Assembly: GCA_022478985.1 (NCBI GenBank)
Contig: JAKSZP010000011.1
Coordinates: forward strand, 186,001 to 250,000
Source: Massospora cicadina
Taxonomy: Eukaryota > Entomophthoromycota > Entomophthoromycetes > Entomophthorales > Entomophthoraceae
DNA length: 64,000 nucleotides
Direction of reading: 5' to 3'
The notes beneath the pieces were generated by a model. It saw only the letters and a list, made by a program, of their open reading frames with translations, did not search any database and was not told the DNA's origin. Positions 48,714 to 58,559 of this stretch are shown here, piece by piece. A program made the position numbers and the translations under genes. Within the stretch, counting starts at the first letter, position 1; each line of letters starts with the position of its first letter.

Positions 48714-49389
48714 ATGGGTGCAAAAAGTTCTAAGGTTGAGGAACCTATTGTTTTCTATTCTCCCTCGAATTCTTCGATTTCGGTTTGTTTACAAAAATAT
48801 ACCTTTTTTAATTTTTAAAGATAACTCCTGCTTTAATCAGCACACTTCAAGGAGAAATTGCATCTTCCAACATAGAAAAGCCAGAAGTAAAAGACTTGTC
48901 TTTCTTTTTAATTGTTTGAGAAGGAGAAACCTACAACCGATTCTATTGACCCTGATCAGTTTGAGCGGCTTGTTAACCTTCGAGTTCAAGAAGAAATCGA
49001 ACGCCTCAGAAAGGAAGAAAGATGACTTATTGAAGAATGTTCACAATCCAAGTTTGACGCACACACAAGTGCTTCTTGAGCATTTGGAAGATTTGAATAA
49101 GAAAAACAAACTGTATTTAATCTTTAGTTCTTTTTTTAACGTTTTTAAGGAATCCGGCGAGAGAAAATTTCTTCTGATTTGCAAAAATCTAAGGAAGCGG
49201 TAATAGCTTGTTTCAAGTAGGCGCAAGTTTATATTTTGCTTTCTAAACTTTTAGGAATAACCCTAAGCGCACATTAGATTGTTGGGCCGAGGTGGAGAGC
49301 TTTAGAGAAGCGACTTTGCGCGCTCAGCAGGTATTTTTTTTCAATATTGTTTGACGGTATTTTAGAGTTATATTTCCTCTCAGTTGTAA
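48714..49389 (+). CDS. MIC19: MIC19-like MICOS subunit (CHCH protein), six exons, two apparent frameshifts
   Basis: Mic19 is a peripheral inner-membrane MICOS protein that joins subcomplexes at mitochondrial crista junctions. The N-terminus MGAKSSK fits the N-myristoylation pattern known for Mic19; it is followed by a SPALI.TLQ-like segment (ITPALISTLQGEI), a charged coiled-coil part (FERLVNLRVQEEIERLRKEE, EKISSDLQKSKEAVIACFK), and a C-terminal CHCH-like end CFKNNPKRTLDCWAEVESF, in which two cysteines are ten residues apart. Exons: 48,714-48,782, 48,821-48,886, 48,924-49,112, 49,150-49,216, 49,255-49,330, 49,366-49,389. All introns are GT-AG and 35-38 bases long. The end of intron 2 could also be 48,920. 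Exon 3 needs one base fewer near 49,018-49,020 and another near 49,112 to stay in frame: sequencing error or a broken copy. About 160 residues, usual for fungal Mic19. Confidence 0.75.
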
Positions 49390-49940
49390 TTAAATCAGGA
49401 TTCACGATTAGAATTTGAAACTACAATTGCTTGATAAATTTAGGTCCAAAGCCTGAAGAAGTGCCTAGTTGAAGCTCTGTTTTATTTTTCTTTGATTTGG
49501 TTTCTTATTTTAAGTAAGATTTTTCTTTCTGTCAATAGATTTTTATTGAGTTTTATAATAGAGGGCTTTAATTTTACTTTGGCAATCTGAAGCCACCTTT
49601 GCTCTATCATGTCGTCTTTCATTTTTGTATATAATCATTTTTATCATAGTAACGAATTTTGTCAAGTTTAATTTAATTATATAGTTTGTGAAAGTGCTAA
49701 ATTGTATGCTGTCAAGGTTTACTTGCATACTTTATAGTATAGATTATTTTGTTTTATTTGAATTTTATATAATTCTTATTATATTGAAATAAGCGTTTAA
49801 CTTTTTTAATCATCATACTAAAAAGTTAAGTTATATAATCAAGAGTTACTGTTAAATTAGACAAAGAGTTTTTAGTTATGACAACTAAGGTTATATTTCT
49901 TTCGTTGAGGGTTTTAACCTCAAATAAAGGTTGCTTTTAC

Positions 49941-50105
49941 TCTGGTAACAATTTAAAAAAAATTATTCGAGGTGGGTCGACCTTGGGACAAATATACCAC
50001 ACCGAGAAGTTTTTCTAGCCAGTACAGGTTTCGAACTCAAAACGTGCACTTAGGGTGGAAGCAGTTTTACCTGCTCGGCTAACCACACTTTCTGGTAAAC
50101 ATTTA
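49941..50105 (-). repeat. SINE-B, tRNA-derived, about 135 bases
   Basis: The minus strand begins AAGTGTGGTTAGCCGAGCAG, where TAGCCGAGCAGG is a good A box, and has GAGTTCGAAACC as B box. A very short body leads to GTCCCAAGGTCGACCCACCT followed by CGAATAATTT, the tail shared with the LINEs and SINE-A. Imperfect 15-base duplications flank it: TCTGGTAACAATTTA at 49,941-49,955 and TCTGGTAAACATTTA at 50,091-50,105. The head differs from SINE-A and the box pattern suggests a class II (Leu/Ser-like) tRNA ancestor, which is an inference. Confidence 0.82.
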
Positions 50106-50576
50106 ATAAATTTAAAACTTGGCTTACCAAGTTGTTTTTGTGGAACCTTTTTGAAGTTTCTCTCGTAAGAAAAACACATCGTGATTAATTTGATTTCGTT
50201 TAAAAATCAAATAGCTAGAATGTCGCTATATATTTAAAGAGTATATTTAATACTCTTAATTTTACTATTACTACATTCATTTAATAGTGGGGGTTATCTC
50301 AAGGCATTGCTGTTTTATAATTCTCTGCTTGTAAAGGCAAATGAGCTAGTGTTTTTACCCATTAGTTGAGGAGGGAATGGTAAACTCACTGAGGATTAGG
50401 ACGTGCTGGTAAGGTTTTCAACGGACACTGGGTGTGAATGGTTATTAGTAAAAGGTGATGAGAACTTGCCGTTACGATATGATGTTCTTGCATTTCTTTT
50501 GTCGCTGGCGCTTACTAGAATTATATAGTATATGATTTTTCCTCACTGACAAGAAGTCGAAGCGAGCTTTCATGCA

Positions 50577-50765
50577 TTGAGCTGTGGTTTTGTGACTATG
50601 TTATTTAAAGATGGGGTGTGGCAGGTTCTTTGGGCTGTTAAAGAGAAAGGGGCTGCCAAATTGGATGGGACCTTGAGAACACTGGCTTTAGAGAGGGGGT
50701 CTCGATTGATGAGCAAAGACTTGTTTGTGTTCTTTATGCTTGGTGGGCTTTTTACTAAAGTTTAG
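50577..50765 (+). CDS. Small unassigned ORF
   Basis: MSCGFVTMLFKDGVWQVLWA followed by a basic and leucine-rich remainder, 62 residues. No recognised domain. Base composition is less AT-rich than the flanks. It may be an exon of an unrecognised gene or a transposon trace. Confidence 0.2.
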   Translation: MSCGFVTMLFKDGVWQVLWAVKEKGAAKLDGTLRTLALERGSRLMSKDLFVFFMLGGLFTKV

Positions 50766-50908
50766 AAAAGTAGAAATTGTTGGCGGTGAAATTATTGGGA
50801 TGTATAGGTTTAATTTAACACAAGCATATATGGCATTCCCAGCGTTTAAAGTTTGTACAAGTTTAGCCCCTTATTCTAAAAGACATGTAATTACTCTTAC
50901 AGGGTTTC

Positions 50909-51165
50909 CGGGCCAATTCGTACAATTTTATCGATTTTTGCATCCATTACAGGCTAATTTGTATCTTTTCATTGATTTATGCATCCATTACAGCCCAATT
51001 TGTATATCTTTCATTGTTAGTTTTTGGAAATTAATGAAATATATACGAATTGGCCTATAATGGATACAAAAATCAATGAAAAATATACGAATTGGCTTGT
51101 TCTGGATGTGAAAATTAATGAAAACTACATGAATTGGCTTTTAATAGATGCGAATTGGCCTGTAA
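50909..51165. repeat. Foldback repeat made of short tandem units
   Basis: The left arm has three related units of about 40 bases (GCCAATTCGTACAATTTTAT..GCATCCATTACA and variants from 50,909 to 51,030). The right arm has their inverted copies (ATATACGAATTGGC with ATGGATACAAAAATCAATGA and variants, 51,035-51,165). The arms meet near 51,030, so the RNA or single strand could fold into a long imperfect hairpin. No terminal inverted repeat or transposase is seen. Confidence 0.7.
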
Positions 51166-51299
51166 ACTCCTGTAATGTGAAGATTATTTGGGTTAATGGG
51201 GTCGCAGTGCTAAGCACCCTTTTCCAAAGACTGATAAGTTTGGGTTGTAAGATTTTTGCCATTTTAATAATTGCAGTTGAAATGTGCAAACATTAGTTT

Positions 51300-53828
51300 G
51301 TGCATTTTTAAGATGACATTGTTCTATTTTAATCTATTGTAAAAGAAAATTGGTAGCTTTTCAATTTTATTGGGCTGGAATTATGATAAGAACTTTATAT
51401 AGCGTTTTGCCTAGGAGCTCATAATCTACAGAGATTTTTAGACATCGAATATAGTTTAGTGCCAGGTAATTATTTTTGCAGACAGCAGTGGTGTGCTTTA
51501 TTAGGTGGTTCAAATTTATTTTTTTGGCTTAATAGACATTTGGCCATGGTGCAAGGAGGTATTCAGGCTGAGAGTTGTGCATATGATCTTACCAAGGATC
51601 ATAATTATGCATAAGGAGAGCAAATGGGTTTTATGTTTACTAATACAGTCCATTGTCTGTTATTTCTGAAAAGGACATGTTGGTTATCAAACTTGGTAGA
51701 GTACTATCTCTTCTTTCAGGTATCTAAGTTTAAATAAGCGAAAAAAAGCAGCAGTAAAACTTTTATGGCAAACGAGAGTTGTATTGTGTATGATATTGAA
51801 GTCTGACCAATTTTTGCAAAACATGCATGACTATTAACATAAATTTCTAGATAGGATTATTTATATTTTAACTATAAATTTTAGTAATCCAATGAGTACA
51901 AGCCATGCTTTCAAACTGGTTTACTTTTACTGAGTATGAGTTTTACCATTAAATTCTTTATGTTAAGCTCACTTTTCTGTGAAGGGAAGCTTGGGCCAAT
52001 GATGAGCCTGGTACTGCTCTTGAAAATGAAGCTGTAGATTATAGACTAGCTTTTATAAGCCAATGCCATTACTAGGTTGGATTTAGGTTAGCACTATGAA
52101 TGTCAAGCTGAACTATGGGAAGTAGTCTATTGGCATTTCTGGTGTAGAAGAACCAAAATCACTGGGAAACTTTTTTGAGCTACTTAAGCTCAAGTACTCT
52201 AGCTGCTTTTTGGGATGATTCTTGGATATGACATCCTCAGATTGAAATGGTAGAAGAAAGAATCATTGAGATTCTGATAATGGGCTAAAATTGGCAATAC
52301 GCAACTACTTTTAACAATGTATTGAGTATTAAGCAGATTATTGATTATATATTATCTTTATTAGTTAGAACTATTCAATGTTTATAGGGTGTTAGGGAGC
52401 TTGGTGAACATGATACCCGATTTCCTAAACATCAGGATTTTCCACCTTATAAGGGGTCAAGACCAGAACCTCAGTCTTCTTAGGGTGGCCATGCCTTCTA
52501 AGTAGAACTTTTGGAAGTTATATGTCTTCATTAAAAGCTTTGATTTTGATACTCCCATAGATTATAATTTCTAAATGTATAGAACAAGGTATCTTTGGCT
52601 ACATTTTTTGATAGATGCTTTACAGAGATGCTATTAAATTTTATTAGGACTTCAAGAAGTTAATATTTTACAACGTTTGTACTATAGAATGTCCAAATTA
52701 TCTTGAGATCAGACTGATGAAAAATTTGGTCATTCTCTTCTGGGGTTGAACCTTCTAGAATTGAGTGGATTGTTATCAAATGAGCCCTTTGCCTTAAGTG
52801 GGCAAGAATTAATAGAGGAGATTTGAGAATTATCATGAGATGCTACTCTGTCTCAATGTCGGCAGCTGCCATCTGGATGCCCTTGCACAATGGAAGGCTA
52901 ACAATCCTGGACCAATCAAAGAAAGAGGCTGCAGCTTGACCCTCATACTAGATGAGAAACAAAGATCCTGAACAAAGAGGACTCAAGTGCCCTATTTGCC
53001 ACAGAACACTTAGTTACCATGAAAATATTGAAAGCTTTAACAAATAAGCTTATCATATATTTTCCCTAGAAGATGTTTATTTAATTTTACCCCTTTGCAC
53101 AGTTACAATAATTAGTATTGTAACCCTAAATAGTGCATATAAACCAGACGCCAAAAAAGGGAAAGTGCTACACCATCACCTATCTTAGCCATTTTAATCA
53201 GTCAAGCCATCCTGAAGACCATTCACAACTAACGTTCCTACTGCTCCAGGCATCCCAAATTTTTGATATTTAGTTATCATTGCAAAAAACAAAAATTTAT
53301 CTCTCGTTCAATGGGAAATTGGTCACCTTCCTGATTGGGAGAACCAAAATTGGGCGTAAAAAATGATAGGTTCTAAGACAAAAGATGATTCTCAAACCCC
53401 AACAATCATCTTCTTACATATGATCAAATTACATATATATATCTATTTGCTTCATAAATTTACTATGAACTAAAGAATAATGGAACCTTCGTAAGTAGAT
53501 TTGTTCTCTGGTATCATAACCTTTTTAACCTCTAGTATGCAAGTTTATTTTTAATTTCTACCAGTTATTAGTCAATTAAAATTTGTACATGGGGTTCTTT
53601 TTAACCACAAAAATCCTGTAATAATCGTATTCGTTCCTATATCAATTTTTTACCCTGAAGCTTTGCATACAAAATGTTTTAACTAACTTTGTCTAAAGCT
53701 TAAACAATTTTACTTTGCTTTTCTTCTTGTGGTTGATGAGACTGAACTTACTATAAAACAAAGTACCTTATCTTTTCAGAAACCTAAAGCAATATTGTTG
53801 CTTGATTTTTACTCCATCTTTTATTAAG
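51300..53828. other. AT-rich region with faint retroelement-like frames
   Basis: Mostly stop-rich. Around 52,390-52,960 the plus strand gives broken frames that could be an old Gag, but no motif allows assignment. Confidence 0.35.
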
Positions 53829-54382
53829 TGTTGTAAATTTGGACAGTATTGTTAGTATCTGTCATGTTGTTTGTACAGGTAGAACCCACTGAGCAACAGA
53901 TGGATGATGTGAGGATTGTCAGTCCTTTGGACACACTTGAAAATATACTTAAAAAATAGGAGCAATTGCCACAATTGATTCTAAAATTTATTTTTAATAA
54001 CTACAGCGACCTTTTGCTGTCTCATTCTTCTCTACTATTAACAACCTACCTCTCTCAATCGCCCATCTCACTTATATACAGCGGCTTCAGGCAATACTGC
54101 TCTCATGGCTTGGGCTATTCTATTCCGCCAATTCTCCTCAAATTCAGCTTGTTATTCACTAATCCTCTATCACCCTAATTGTAAGCGATTTACTTCATAT
54201 CTATCAAATGTTAACATTGCCTTATCACCTCATTGCCTTATATAGAGGCAATCCAATAAAAACCCATTCTATCCCAATATCTCCTCATCTCAAGGCACTC
54301 AAATAATTGTACTATATCATTTTCAGCGGATGCTGCCCTAGCTGTCCCATGATTATCGTCCAGTCATATTGGAATTATGACA
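53829..54382 (-). repeat. Gyp-2 3' LTR
   Basis: Near-identical to 60,376-60,934 in plus coordinates, including a shared 70-residue chance frame (53,966-54,178 and 60,513-60,725). The high similarity points to a comparatively recent insertion. Confidence 0.93.
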
Positions 54383-54448
54383 TTACCCCCTCCTTGACTG
54401 GACAATATGCTCCTCTTGTTTGTAAGGTCGGAGGAACTTCACATGTAC

Positions 54449-56033
54449 TCAGTTAATGATCTGTTTACTTGCAGGATCCTTGATGGTATATGTGTCAACT
54501 CCAGTTTTCTTTATAATTTTGAACAGACCAATCCAAATACTAGCCAGCTTGTGTTTCCACCTGAATCCATGTTGGTCATGGAAGAGAACCATATCACCTT
54601 CCTTGAATGGCGCCAGCCCACTATGATGTGCCTGATCAGCAGCCTGATTCCTGATCTTCTTGGCTAAGCTGAAGGTATATACTTTGGTTTGCCGTTTGAT
54701 CAGAATGTTCACGAGGTTGGTCAAATAGTGATGAAGTTCCAGTCCACTGGTGTCTTCTACACACAAATAGAGTAACGCTGGAAGAGCTGGGTGTCAGCTG
54801 TATAGTAGTTAGAAGTGGCTCTTCCCCGTGGCAGAATGGTAACTAATGTTATAGGTGAACATGGCAGTGGAAAGGAGAGAGCTCCAATCAGAAGGTCGAT
54901 CTATTAATAATTTTTTTGGTATGTTCACCAGAGTTCCATTCACCCATTTGACCATTCCATTGAATTTGGGGTGGTACAGGGTCATCAGAACTCCACGGAT
55001 ACCCATAAGCTCATTTAGTTTGGGGAGGATGTGCAAGGTGAAGTTGGTTCCATTATCAGTGAGAATAAACTGAGGGCAGCCGTGTCTCTGAATAATGCTA
55101 AAATGATTCCGATATAGTTGGATGATATTTGTGGGACCGCTAGGGTTGATTGGGAAGAATCCTCCAAAAATGATATCAGTTATGATTATCTGAGTGCCTT
55201 GAGATGAGGTGATATTGGGATATAACGGGTTTATTATTGGATCGCCTCTAAATAAGGTGATATTGACATTTGATGAATAAAAATTAAATCGCCTACAATT
55301 AGGGAAATAGAGAATTAGATAACAAGCTGAAACAAGGAGAACTGGTGGAATCGAATGTCCAAGCTATGAGAATGGTATCATCCAAAGCTGCTGTAATATA
55401 AGCGAGATGGGCGACTAAGAGGAGGTTGTTGTTAAGTAGTTGAGAGTAAGTGAAACAGCGAGGGTTTGCTGTATCTATTATATTGAATAAAAGAGATTGT
55501 GGGAGCAAGTGCTCCATATTTATCAAAAGTTCATTCTGTTGTTTTAAGGATGATGATCATCACATCGTTGGTCCCAATTGCTCAGTGGGTCAAACCCTGT
55601 GCAAAATCCTACGGCGTATCTCTTATATACCACCAATTTTATAACTAATGCATTCTATCATGAACCTGGCCACAGTAATTGCCCCCAAGTCTTGTATTGC
55701 CCTTGCTTTGACCCACCGGGTCAAGTGGTAGATAGCCACAAGAATTTACTAACACCGGTTGGCTCCTATTGGCAAGGGGCCAATGACATCAAGGGAAACT
55801 GTGTGCCATGTGAAATGTGGTTTCACTACCCAATACAAAGTCTTACGGCGGAATGGCTTCTCCACTTGGCACTGATGGCAACAGGAGATGGTTTCAAGAA
55901 CATCAAATTTCATGCTTTCCCAATAGTACCAAAGGCGCAACAACTCCATATTCTTATGCACTCCACCATGCCTGACTGCCTTGTGAGAACTCATAATGAT
56001 TCCCAGTTGTGCTGAGGGGTGCAGAAAATTCAC
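54449..56033 (-). pseudogene. Gyp-2 integrase, split by a solo LTR
   Basis: The zinc-binding part is in 56,033-55,749 (HKAVRHGGVHKNMELL, CCHQCQVEKPF), with the first catalytic Asp in WHTVSLDVIGPLPIG. The frame reaches TVARFMIECI, is cut by the insertion 55,099-55,646, and resumes IIQRHGCPQFILTDNGTNFT with the second Asp. The third acid is lost: YHPKFNGMVKWVNGTL has Lys where Glu is needed (Gyp-1 has EQVNGTL). The end, 54,766-54,449, holds GDMVLFHDQHGFRWKHKLAS and a GPY/F-like IWIGLFKIIKK. Confidence 0.85.
55099..55646 (+). mobile_element. Solo LTR of the Gyp-2 family, opposite strand, inside the integrase
   Basis: In plus orientation it follows the minus-strand LTR of Gyp-2, including GAGTGCCTTGAGATGAGGTG, and ends CCAATTTTATAACT against CCAAATTTACAACA in the reference LTR. 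It is flanked by AATGC at 55,094-55,098 and 55,647-55,651, and removing it restores the integrase reading across ECI-IQRHG. It starts TA instead of TG. It most likely arose by LTR-LTR recombination after a full element inserted. Confidence 0.85.
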
Positions 56034-56060
56034 TGTAGAATTGCCAATCCTCTTGTACAG

Positions 56061-56549
56061 CTACCCATTCTGTTGGAAGGTATTCTTTTGCATCTCATTT
56101 AACACTTTGATCACTTGGGCCAGTTCATCATCATATTTTCTGCTGAGCATCTTATTGTACATCACATTGCTGAGGTCCACAGTCACCGCAATAGTCAGTA
56201 ATCGAGATAAACAGTCAGCGTTCTGATGCTTTGCTCCTGGCCAATGGAGAATCTTGAAATCATAAGCCTGCAACTTAAGAGACCATCGAGCTAACTGGCC
56301 TTCAGGTTCTTTGAGGTTCTGCAACCAGCGTAATGACACGTGATCTGTTAAGACTTTAAACTTTACCTCATGCAGATAGACCCTGAATTGCTTGTATGCG
56401 TAGATCACTGCCAAGCACTCCTGTTTGGTCACAGTATAATTACGCTTGTGACAGTTCAGACTTTTACTACAGTACGCTAACAGATGTTCCTCTCCCTCAT
56501 CATCTTTCTGAGAAAGTAAAGCCCCAACAGCGGGGAGGGATGCATCCAT
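56061..56549 (-). CDS. Gyp-2 RNase H domain, open frame
   Basis: Open frame with MDASLPAVGALLSQKDDEGE, YTVTKQECLAVIYAYKQFRV, LTDHVSLRWLQNLKEPEGQL and ILHWPGAKHQNADCLSRL. It keeps the D of [TM]DAS, the E of QECLAV, the D of TDH and the D of NADCLSR. It is the RNase H of the Pol polyprotein; adjacent domains are broken. Confidence 0.85.
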   Translation of the reverse strand: MDASLPAVGALLSQKDDEGEEHLLAYCSKSLNCHKRNYTVTKQECLAVIYAYKQFRVYLHEVKFKVLTDHVSLRWLQNLKEPEGQLARWSLKLQAYDFKILHWPGAKHQNADCLSRLLTIAVTVDLSNVMYNKMLSRKYDDELAQVIKVLNEMQKNTFQQNG

Positions 56550-57425
56550 ATGAATGATAAACTACCGATCAAAGTTTGGATATTGTAACACTGATGCGCT
56601 GATCAACGCCGTACAAAGTGTATTGATTTGGATTGATGACGTTCCGCCCATTGAACACAGCATCTTTTTTAACAACTCGAATAGTGGCTCCCCAATACAG
56701 CTAAAATTAGGGATAAAGCGCTGGTAGTAACCAACCATTACCAAACATACCTGTATGTCACGCTTACTATTAGGAGTAGTCATTTTGCTAATGGCCTCCA
56801 CCTTAGCCAGCTGTAATTTAAGCCCTTTAGAGTCTACCACAAACCCCAGGTATTCCAGCTGATCTTTGAAGAAGTTACATTTTTGAGGTTGAATTTTAAT
56901 GTTTGCCTCAGCCAGCTGATGGAATACTGCTTCTAGGTGGTTGAGATGCTCCAAAAAGGTTTGAGAGAAAACACTAATATTGTTGAGGTATATAAGGACA
57001 CGTGACAGTTTCAGGTCACCAAGAATAGTATCCATGACTCACTGAAATGTAGATGGGGCATTGCACAGCCCTTGAGGCATCCGCATCAGTTGAAAAAGGC
57101 CTTTGGAGGTGATCACAGCACATTTTTCCTGTTCTTCTGGGGGTAACTCGATTTTCCAGTAACCTGATATCAAGTCCATCGCAAAAAAATAATGGGCTCC
57201 CCCTTACCAATCCAAAGCATCGTCAATCCATGGCAAAGGGTATGAATCCTTTTTTGTAATACTGTTGAGCTTCCAGTAGTCTATTACTATGCGGTTGGTG
57301 CCATCCTTCTTTTTTACAATTAGAACAGGCGAAGCCCATGGGCCTTTGGACGGTTTGAGCATCCCTTGCTCTAGCAACTTGTTGATTTCATCAGTGACAA
57401 CGTCTTCCGCTTCCTGCAATTGGCG
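56550..57425 (-). pseudogene. Gyp-2 reverse transcriptase (inactive)
   Basis: [20 protein letters not shown] followed by [20 protein letters not shown], then [20 protein letters not shown] (57,419-57,204). After frame changes come MDTILGDLKLSRVLIYLNNI and EYLGFVVDSKGLKL (57,035-56,562). The catalytic Y-x-D-D has become YLNN, with both aspartates lost, so this copy cannot synthesise DNA. Confidence 0.85.
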
Positions 57426-57667
57426 GATTGGCTGAGACCTTATAGGAGGATGATCTCCTGTGTCTACTCAATGGACCACCCCCTGAGCACACCCTAAGTC
57501 ATGATTGTCAACAGCAAAAATTCCCTTATACTTATGAAATAAAGCTATTGCTTGGTCTTTTTGTTCTTCTAATAGTCCTATTAAATTACTCAGCGGTACC
57601 ACTGTTAGTACATCAGCAGGTGTCTTGGCCGGTAGACCAAATTCATCTAATGACCTGAAATCATGAA

Positions 57668-57974
57668 TTTGATGGACCTTGTCTATTGGAATCAGATGTA
57701 ATTATGCTACAATTTGGTGTCAGCAAATTTGCCTTGGTTCACTCTGGAGGTTTGCTAACAGAACCTTAATTTCTCCATGTCCCAGAAGTATAATCCCTGG
57801 AGCTATATGCAGCTCAAACTGTGTTTGATGGTAAAGCCTAATGACTTCCCCATATAACCCACTAGGCACTTCCATTTCTAACTCATAGTTCACTAGGACT
57901 TGATGGCCAGAAGTTATAGATATGGGCCCTGCTGCTCGAAGAGGTATCCCTTGATTTTTGTATATCTGCTGAGG
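57668..57974 (-). pseudogene. Gyp-2 dUTPase-like domain between protease and reverse transcriptase
   Basis: One frame encodes IPLRAAGPISITSGHQVLVN, LEMEVPSGLYGEVIRLYHQ, FELHIAPGIILLGHGEIKVL followed by LAN, then (after a stop) HQIVA and LHLIPIDKV. Cellular trimeric dUTPases have, in the same order and spacing, [IL]xLPxGxYGRVAPRSG, a hydrophobic-GVIDxxYRGEVxVxLxN segment and RIAQLI. The fold is therefore proposed by pattern. The catalytic Asp of GVID is replaced (GIIL), the Ser of RSG is absent, and the glycine-rich C-terminal motif is not seen, so enzymatic activity is unlikely. Stops near 57,720 and 57,705 also break this copy. It could instead be an unrelated beta-rich linker. Confidence 0.5.
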
Positions 57975-57998
57975 AAGGGGCCAAGTCTTACGCTTTAG

Positions 57999-58514
57999 TC
58001 AGTGATAGTGAACTGGCATCACCCCATCACTATAGTCAAGGTTGATATGACACATATGCACCAGATCCTTCAGTACTCTGCTAGTGGTAAAGTAAATTGG
58101 GATCCGCTGACCCAGAATGGCAAGGGTCTCCTCCGTCATATTAGTGACAGCCCTGAAACAGCGCAGGAAAGCAGCCCTAATTAACAATTTGTAGTTTTTG
58201 TTCAGCAGCACAACTGCAGGGGCTACAATGACAATGGACCCAAAGCGCAGGGGTAGCGCACTGTAAGCCCCTTCAGAGATGGTGCTTACTGCTCCAGCAG
58301 TTCCGTACACCATTTGATGGTCCACATCAGGCTTCAACATCAAATTTGCCATTAATTTAGTGGAAACTATGTTGACTGTAGCACCAGTATCTATTATAGC
58401 GCAAACTCTATTTTTTGCTACAAAAATATCACTGTATGTACACTCAGAATAAGAAGAATATTGACTGTTTAATATGTGAACATCTACAGGCTCTCTTTTT
58501 TCAAGAAAACTCAT
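57999..58514 (-). CDS. Gyp-2 aspartic protease domain, open frame
   Basis: A single open frame of 171 residues contains AIIDTGATVNIVSTKLMANL (catalytic DTGA at 58,380-58,391), YSALPLRFGSIVIV and YKLLIRAAFL, the counterpart of the retropepsin hydrophobic-Gly segment with the glycine changed to arginine. It would cleave the Gag-Pol precursor. It is in a broken element, so no function is expected from this copy alone. Confidence 0.75.
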   Translation of the reverse strand: MSFLEKREPVDVHILNSQYSSYSECTYSDIFVAKNRVCAIIDTGATVNIVSTKLMANLMLKPDVDHQMVYGTAGAVSTISEGAYSALPLRFGSIVIVAPAVVLLNKNYKLLIRAAFLRCFRAVTNMTEETLAILGQRIPIYFTTSRVLKDLVHMCHINLDYSDGVMPVHYH

Positions 58515-58559
58515 TATCCCCTCTCCAATTTGGGGGTATTATTTAACAATGGCATATAT

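Noticed and set aside
47306..50765. Possible CRISPR array, operon or phage features
   Set aside because: No regularly spaced repeats with unique spacers, no ribosome-binding-site-led gene strings; introns, SINEs and LTR elements show the DNA is eukaryotic.
53966..54178. 70-residue ORF repeated almost exactly at 60,513-60,725, looking like a small gene family
   Set aside because: Both lie within the two LTRs of Gyp-2; the repetition is due to the LTRs.
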